Assembly (NCBI GenBank): GCA_016903655.1
Contig: JADQBC010000022.1
Location: forward strand, 1 to 37,281
DNA from: Gomphosphaeria aponina SAG 52.96 = DSM 107014
GTDB lineage: Bacteria; Cyanobacteriota; Cyanobacteriia; Cyanobacteriales; Gomphosphaeriaceae
Length of the DNA stretch: 37,281 bases
Reading direction: 5' to 3'
Shown: positions 32,415 through 37,281 of the stretch, in pieces
How the letters are laid out: each line of letters begins with the position of its first letter
How positions within the stretch are numbered: position 1 is the first letter of the stretch
The notes under the pieces: model-generated
What the model was told of the DNA's origin: nothing
The model's database searches: none
The model's input: only the letters and a program-made list of their open reading frames with translations
Translations under genes and position numbers: made by a program

Positions 32415-34112
32415 TTAAAAACCTAAATCTGCCTTAGCCGCTTCGGCCGCAGTAAAAAGTTCTTGATCTGACATTGTGCCCCAGTCTGGGTCAGAAATTT
32501 CCCTGTAAAATTGCTGGTCATAAGGTCTAGTACGCACAACCACAGGCATAGGTACAGCATGACCGAGAATCAGCGCTTGTTGTTTAGAGTCTAATTTAGC
32601 CAAGATGGAACGCAAACCCCCAGCCCCTGAAACCCCTGTAAAAATAGCCTCAATATCTTTTTCATCATTCAATAGGCATGTAATGCGAGTACCTACTTGA
32701 GACATTATCTCATGATCTATGCCAGAAGGACGTTGATCGACGATGAGGAGAGTAACAAAATATTTGCGCATTTCCCGCGCAATAGTGCCAAAAATAGTTT
32801 GCCCAACGACACTAGCATCAAGAAAACGGTGTGCTTCTTCAATGGTAATCACTAATTGACGGGGGCGATCGCCTGGATTTTTTGTCTGCAAAAACTGTTC
32901 TGATTTGCGCACATATTCCTTATGAATGCGCCTTGTAATCATATTAGTTGCCAACATATAAGAAAGCATATTAGACTGAGAACCAAATTCCACCACCACG
33001 TGCTTGCCTGCAGCAAGAGATTGTAAAATCTGATCAATATAATTAAAAGGGCAAACATTGCGCATATATTTCAGGGTATCCAGACGCAATAATTTACGTT
33101 GCAATGCCATAATGGAACCAGTGTGACCTTGTTTTTCCTGGCAAAAGATTTTAATATCCTCATTGCTCATATTTAATAATTGCACAATCCAAGAATTGCC
33201 AAACTCAGAATAGAGGATATTAGCATTATCCAAACTTGCCTCAGAAAGACCCAATTCCTGACCAATTAAGCGAATATCTTCAATTTCAATTTGGTCATAA
33301 CTGAGATAAAGTTCCTGAGCGAAACTAACACCTCTGCGTTTAGTGGAGTCAGGATCCAGAGTATAAATTTCTACTTGTCCTGGAAATAACTGACGCAATC
33401 CTTTAACCACATTAAAATTCTTCCCCTCGCTCACAGCTTCCCAACCGTATTCTGAGTGCATATCAAACATTAAATTAACCCCTGCTTCCTTGCGAATAAT
33501 GCCAGAAATTAATAAACGAGTGAGGAAAGATTTCCCAGTACCCGACTTCCCAAAAACCCCATTACTCCGTTCCACAAAACGGTCTAAATCAATGCATACT
33601 GGCACATCCATATCCAAAGGTTGACCAATAGAAAAATTGCGTCTGAGGGGTTCATCTTCCCAACCAAAAACACTGCGAAAATCCCTTTCTGTTGCCTCAA
33701 AAACCTGACTAAAATGAGTAGGAATAGTTTTCACTGGGAGAAGTTGGAGGTCAGTTTCCATGGGCAAAGAAGCGAGGAGAGTTTCATTTAAACTTGGATT
33801 TTCATTGTCAGTATCCGAAGGAGTAAACATTAACATGGGAGCTATTTCTAGGATACCGTAAGTATCCCCACCAGCCAAAACTTCCCGCAAAAAAAAGTCA
33901 TCAATATTTGGAGGGTTGGCAATAATGCGCGGGCTAGAAGTGCCAAGAGAAACATCAGTTAAGAGACAGAAAAAACGCGATCGCACTCCTTGCACAACCA
34001 GAAATTTTCCCACTCGCATATCTTCTACCGACACATCTGGTTCTAATCTCACTTGCAAGCCGTCATTTAAAGAACCTTCAATAACACAGCCTAATGGTTT
34101 ATTCAAATTCAT
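32415..34112 (-). CDS. HerA-like (DUF87) ATPase
   Basis: A 565-residue P-loop ATPase of the HerA/FtsK superfamily. The N-terminal ~130 residues form a HAS-barrel-like beta domain (PLGCVIEGSLNDGLQVRLEP). Walker A is GVFGKSGTGKSFLTRLL (about residue 187), Walker B is LVITIEEAHRFLD (~422), and an arginine-finger region lies near IDHEIMSQVGTRI. HerA proteins are hexameric DNA pumps that usually partner NurA nuclease in archaea; in cyanobacteria this longer form is common without NurA. No nuclease is adjacent. ATG 34112 (MNLNKPLG) is chosen over TTG 34127. It diverges from the broken macro-domain gene. Confidence 0.82.
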   Translation of the reverse strand: MNLNKPLGCVIEGSLNDGLQVRLEPDVSVEDMRVGKFLVVQGVRSRFFCLLTDVSLGTSSPRIIANPPNIDDFFLREVLAGGDTYGILEIAPMLMFTPSDTDNENPSLNETLLASLPMETDLQLLPVKTIPTHFSQVFEATERDFRSVFGWEDEPLRRNFSIGQPLDMDVPVCIDLDRFVERSNGVFGKSGTGKSFLTRLLISGIIRKEAGVNLMFDMHSEYGWEAVSEGKNFNVVKGLRQLFPGQVEIYTLDPDSTKRRGVSFAQELYLSYDQIEIEDIRLIGQELGLSEASLDNANILYSEFGNSWIVQLLNMSNEDIKIFCQEKQGHTGSIMALQRKLLRLDTLKYMRNVCPFNYIDQILQSLAAGKHVVVEFGSQSNMLSYMLATNMITRRIHKEYVRKSEQFLQTKNPGDRPRQLVITIEEAHRFLDASVVGQTIFGTIAREMRKYFVTLLIVDQRPSGIDHEIMSQVGTRITCLLNDEKDIEAIFTGVSGAGGLRSILAKLDSKQQALILGHAVPMPVVVRTRPYDQQFYREISDPDWGTMSDQELFTAAEAAKADLGF

Positions 34113-34199
34113 CGCTTCAATGATCAACTATTATCTGGGCAAAAATTCAGATAAAATAATAAATGGAAACTATTATTAGTTTACCTGCAATTTTACAAG

Positions 34200-34756
34200 A
34201 TGGTCATGTCAGAGATAAATTTAGCTAGTAAAAGAGTTATTGTAGTTCAAGGAAATATTACCCATCAAGGAGTGGATGCTATTGTCAATGCTGCCAATAA
34301 CTCCCTGCGAGGTCGGGGTGGAGTAGATGGAGCAATTCATAGTGCAGCAGGTCCAGAATTATTAGCAGAATGTAAAACCTTAAAAGGGTGTGCTACAGGA
34401 GAGGCAAAAATTACTAAAGGCTATAGACTCCCTGCTCAATGGATAATCCACACGGTAGGTCCTGTATGGCAAGGGGGACAGCAAAACGAAGATGAGTTAT
34501 TAGCCAAATGCTATCACAATTCTCTCCAATTGGCAGCAGAAAAACAACTTGAAAACGCTCGCCTTCCCCGCTATTAGTACAGGGGTTTATGGATTTCCCA
34601 AAGAGCGTGCTACCAGATGGGGCAGTAAATACGGTCAAAGATTTTTTTCAGGAAAATACTTCACTCAATCAAGTGGTTTTCGTCTGCTTTAGTTCCCCCG
34701 ATTATCAAATATATCAAAAAATAGTGCCAGAAATTCTCAGAGGAAAATTGGTGTAA
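34200..34756 (+). pseudogene. macro-domain protein (O-acetyl-ADP-ribose deacetylase type), two frameshifts
   Basis: Reading frame 1 gives [39 protein letters not shown] and [10 protein letters not shown], typical of the YmdB/MacroD-type macro domain that hydrolyses O-acetyl-ADP-ribose or removes ADP-ribose. Frame 1 stops at 34577. If one A is dropped from the AAAA run near 34554, the protein continues [20 protein letters not shown]. If one G is then dropped from the GGGG run near 34620, it continues AVNTVKDFFQENTSL to PEILRGKLV and TAA 34754-34756. The two single-base insertions thus restore a full ~183-residue protein. It is either a recent pseudogene or two homopolymer sequencing errors. 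Confidence 0.85.
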
Positions 34757-34807
34757 AGTAATCCTGGCGGCTTCCTTCTTCGAGGTTTTTTTTGGGGTAA
34801 AATTTCT

Positions 34808-34837
34808 TTGGCTGAAAGTGGCTGCTTATTGTATAAT
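34808..34837 (+). promoter_or_regulatory. putative promoter of rfbA-rfbB
   Basis: TTGGCT (34808-34813), an 18-bp spacer and TATAAT (34832-34837), 29 bp before the rfbA start codon. Confidence 0.45.
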
Positions 34838-34865
34838 AAGTTTTGTAATCACAGGCTACAAACCC

Positions 34866-35942
34866 ATGAAAGCACTGATTTTATCTGGCGGCAAAGGAAC
34901 AAGACTGCGACCAATAACCTATACTGGTGCAAAGCAACTGGTACCAGTGGCAAATAAACCAATCCTGTGGTATGGGATTGAAGCAATAGTAGCAGCAGGG
35001 ATAACTGAAATTGGGATTATTATCAGTCCAGAAACTGGAGATGAGGTAAAGAATAAAACAGGGGATGGGTCACAGTTTGGCGCAAAAATAACCTACATTC
35101 TTCAAGATCTACCTTTAGGTTTAGCTCATGCTGTAAAGATAGCACAACCTTTTTTGGGAGACTCGCCCTTTGTGATGTATTTGGGGGATAACCTCATTGC
35201 CGATCGCCTGGATGGATATTTAGCAACTTTCAAAAGTGAACAACTCGATGCTTTGATTCTGTTGCGACAGGTTTCTAACCCCAGTGCCTTTGGGGTAGCG
35301 AAAGTAGATGAGATGGGGCGAGTAGTGCAGTTGGTGGAAAAACCGAAAGAGCCTCCTTCTAATTTAGCACTGGTGGGAATCTACTTTTTTACTACCGCAA
35401 TTCACGAGGCGATCGCCTCTATCAAACCCTCTCCTAGAGGGGAATTAGAAATAACTGATGCTATTGATGCCTTAATTCAGGAAGGCAACCCAGTGGGTGC
35501 AAGGGAGCTCGAAGACTGGTGGTTGGATACGGGGAAAAAAGATGACCTCCTTGAAGCAAACCGTATTTTATTGGATACTCGGATCAAGCATAAAAACGTG
35601 CTTGGAGAAATTGACTCCGAAAGTAAGGTGATTGGGCGAGTGGAGATCGGTGCTGGATCAACAGTAAAAAATTCCACCATTCGCGGCCCAGTAATTATTG
35701 GGAGTAACTGTCAGATCGAAAACTGCTTTATTGGCCCCTATAGCAGTATCGCCGATGAAGTCATCCTGCTTGATGCTGACATGGAGCATAGTGTTTTATT
35801 AAAAGGTGCTAAGGTAATTGGCATTCATCAGCGTATTGTTGATAGTTTAATCGGGCAAAGAGTCAGGCTGGAGGTAGCGCCATATCGTCCTAAAGCTTTA
35901 CGTTTCACTATTGGTGACGACTCTCACATTGAGTTAGTTTAA
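34866..35942 (+). CDS. rfbA: glucose-1-phosphate thymidylyltransferase, long form
   Basis: A 358-residue nucleotidyltransferase making dTDP-glucose from dTTP and glucose-1-phosphate. The N-terminal signature is MKALILSGGKGTRLRPIT, then KQLVPVANKPILWY, YLGDNLI (metal-binding D) and EKPKEPPSNLALVGIYFF. The C-terminal ~110 residues contain hexapeptide-type repeats (SKVIGRVEIGAGSTVKNS, RGPVIIGSNCQIEN), as in the ~355-residue long form, which differs from the ~290-residue RmlA. ATG 34866 is chosen because the family starts MKALILSGG; the open frame reaches 34818. rfbB starts 12 bp after its stop, so they form an operon. Confidence 0.92.
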   Translation: MKALILSGGKGTRLRPITYTGAKQLVPVANKPILWYGIEAIVAAGITEIGIIISPETGDEVKNKTGDGSQFGAKITYILQDLPLGLAHAVKIAQPFLGDSPFVMYLGDNLIADRLDGYLATFKSEQLDALILLRQVSNPSAFGVAKVDEMGRVVQLVEKPKEPPSNLALVGIYFFTTAIHEAIASIKPSPRGELEITDAIDALIQEGNPVGARELEDWWLDTGKKDDLLEANRILLDTRIKHKNVLGEIDSESKVIGRVEIGAGSTVKNSTIRGPVIIGSNCQIENCFIGPYSSIADEVILLDADMEHSVLLKGAKVIGIHQRIVDSLIGQRVRLEVAPYRPKALRFTIGDDSHIELV

Positions 35943-35954
35943 TTTATTGGGAAG

Positions 35955-37055
35955 ATGACCATGAATGCAAGAGCAAAGCGCCGCATACTGGTGACGGGAG
36001 GTGCGGGATTTATTGGGTCGAATTTTGTCCACCACTGGTGTAAGGAATATCCAGACGATCGGATGGTGGTGTTAGATGCCCTAACATATGCGGGAAACTA
36101 CCAGAATATTGCAGCTTTGGAGGCAAGGGAGAATTTCCGCTTTGTTAAGGGGGATATCTGCGATCGCCTTTTAATTGACCAGCTTCTGGCTGAGGAAGAT
36201 ATCAATACGGTGGCACATTTCGCCGCAGAATCCCATGTAGATCGTTCGATTTTAGGCCCTGATGCGTTTATTCGTACCAACGTAGTGGGGACTTTTACCC
36301 TCTTAGAGGGTTTCCGCGCTCACTGGAATGCAAGGGGAAGACAAGAAGGCGTAGGCGCAGCCAGCCGTAGGCATCGCTTTCTTCATGTATCGACAGATGA
36401 GGTATATGGTAGTCTGAGTGCAGAGGACCCAGCATTTACAGAAACTACCCCCTATGCTCCGAATAGTCCCTATTCTGCTTCTAAAGCGGGTAGTGACCAT
36501 CTCGCCAGGGCATACTATCACACCTATAATCTGCCCACCATCATTACTAATTGTTCTAATAATTATGGGGCATATCATTTCCCAGAAAAACTCATTCCCC
36601 TGATGTGTATTAATATTTTATTAGGTAAACCTTTACCTGTTTATGGGGATGGTCAAAATGTGCGGGATTGGTTATTTGTGGGCGACCATTGTCGGGCTTT
36701 AGATGTGGTAATTAATAAAGGTATTCCCGGGGAAACTTATAATATTGGGGGCAATAATGAAGCCAAAAATATTGACCTGGTAAATAAACTTTGTGAATTA
36801 ATGAATGAGTTAGCACCAGATTTACCAGTGCGTCCAGCTCAAAAGTTAATTACTTTTGTAAAAGATCGACCAGGACATGACCGCCGCTATGCAATTAATG
36901 CCACTAAAATTAAAGAAGAATTGGGGTGGACTCCAGCACAAACTTTAGAAGGTGGTTTGCGTACCACAATAGAATGGTATCTGAAAAACCGTGACTGGTG
37001 GCAACCTTTGTTATCAGAAGAGTATCAAAATTACTATAACCAAGTTTACGGTTAA
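35955..37055 (+). CDS. rfbB: dTDP-glucose 4,6-dehydratase
   Basis: A 366-residue short-chain dehydrogenase/reductase that converts dTDP-glucose to dTDP-4-keto-6-deoxyglucose, the branch point to dTDP-rhamnose and other deoxysugars. [18 protein letters not shown] binds [14 protein letters not shown] and [13 protein letters not shown] are family motifs, and [19 protein letters not shown] holds the catalytic Y-x3-K. Between [11 protein letters not shown] and [11 protein letters not shown] the protein has [16 protein letters not shown], encoded by an in-frame interspersed repeat. The frame is intact and the insert falls in a surface loop of variable length in the family. Start ATG 35955 (ATG 35961 possible). 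Confidence 0.93.
   Translation: MTMNARAKRRILVTGGAGFIGSNFVHHWCKEYPDDRMVVLDALTYAGNYQNIAALEARENFRFVKGDICDRLLIDQLLAEEDINTVAHFAAESHVDRSILGPDAFIRTNVVGTFTLLEGFRAHWNARGRQEGVGAASRRHRFLHVSTDEVYGSLSAEDPAFTETTPYAPNSPYSASKAGSDHLARAYYHTYNLPTIITNCSNNYGAYHFPEKLIPLMCINILLGKPLPVYGDGQNVRDWLFVGDHCRALDVVINKGIPGETYNIGGNNEAKNIDLVNKLCELMNELAPDLPVRPAQKLITFVKDRPGHDRRYAINATKIKEELGWTPAQTLEGGLRTTIEWYLKNRDWWQPLLSEEYQNYYNQVYG
36348..36377 (+). repeat. interspersed cyanobacterial repeat inside rfbB
   Basis: A 30-bp sequence starting GGCGTAGGCGCAGCCAGC and ending GTAGGCATCGC. It contains imperfect inverted halves (GGCGTAGGC / GCC...). I recall near-identical sequences as highly repeated interspersed elements in filamentous cyanobacteria. 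It lies in frame within a coding region and is richer in GC than its surroundings. Confidence 0.65.
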
Positions 37056-37140
37056 TGGTTGATAGTTGATAGTTGATAGTTGATGGTTAATGGTTGATAG
37101 TTGATGGTTGATGGATAACAATTAACAATTAACCATTAAC
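37051..37140. repeat. heptamer array overlapping the rfbB stop
   Basis: About ten imperfect units (GGTTAAT, GGTTGAT, AGTTGAT) start at the rfbB stop codon itself, followed by AACAATT-type units. Same family as 11871-11946. The remaining 37141-37281 is AT-rich with no gene start that can be supported inside the window. Confidence 0.85.
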
Positions 37141-37281
37141 AAGAGTTGCTATTAAATAGGAATTTGCTGAATAAACTTGAATAAATAAGTCTATTTAAGT
37201 AAAAGTTACGAAGAAGGAATCTCACCTCAATTAATGATATGCTATATTATTAGTCAACAAGTATTTGGAGATATATTTGAA

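Overview
The window comes from a cyanobacterium. It is AT-rich and carries many copies of the octamer GCGATCGC (HIP1). It encodes a photosystem II subunit (Psb30), a CrtH-type carotene isomerase and several cyanobacterium-type proteins, and it has abundant heptamer and palindromic intergenic repeats. Genus cannot be fixed from the sequence alone.

Layout. (1) 1-4560: the tail of an IS630-type transposase, a fused PyrF-PyrE UMP synthase, and an RTX-tailed 5'-nucleotidase/phosphatase preceded by six Pho-box-like repeats. (2) 4565-6814: a Bax-inhibitor-1 membrane protein, the tiny psb30 gene, a YkgJ cysteine-cluster protein and two single-domain GDT1 proteins (probable split Mn exporter). (3) 6877-12672, all on the minus strand: a solute-binding lipoprotein, a metallophosphoesterase, a photolyase whose start abuts a heptamer array, and a HEAT-repeat protein. 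(4) 12673-16833: a 668-bp repeat-rich spacer, a second metallophosphoesterase, tRNA-Ser(UGA), infC, an alpha/beta hydrolase and ilvN.

(5) 17129-27048 is the main accessory region. It holds three sulfotransferases of different types, a Glyco_tranf_2_4/GT92-like glycosyltransferase and a 1179-residue TPR/double-GT2 protein. Three of these proteins share a ~115-residue module that I cannot assign to a named family. Two short TA-bounded MITE-like elements lie just upstream of two of the module genes, and a truncated TPR gene and orphan reading frames lie between them. The content suggests synthesis and sulfation of a cell-surface polysaccharide. The dTDP-sugar genes rfbA and rfbB at the far end of the window could supply precursors, though they are not contiguous with it.

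(6) 27045-34127 is mostly minus strand: crtH, a candidate ~70-nt small RNA or attenuator just upstream of it, two small hypothetical proteins, upp, cdsA, cbiT, a 617-bp spacer with 31-bp tandem repeats, and a HerA-like ATPase. (7) 34200-37055 on the plus strand: a macro-domain gene broken by two single-base frameshifts, then rfbA and rfbB. rfbB carries an in-frame copy of a cyanobacterial-looking interspersed repeat.

No complete insertion sequence, CRISPR array, prophage or classical defence island is visible.
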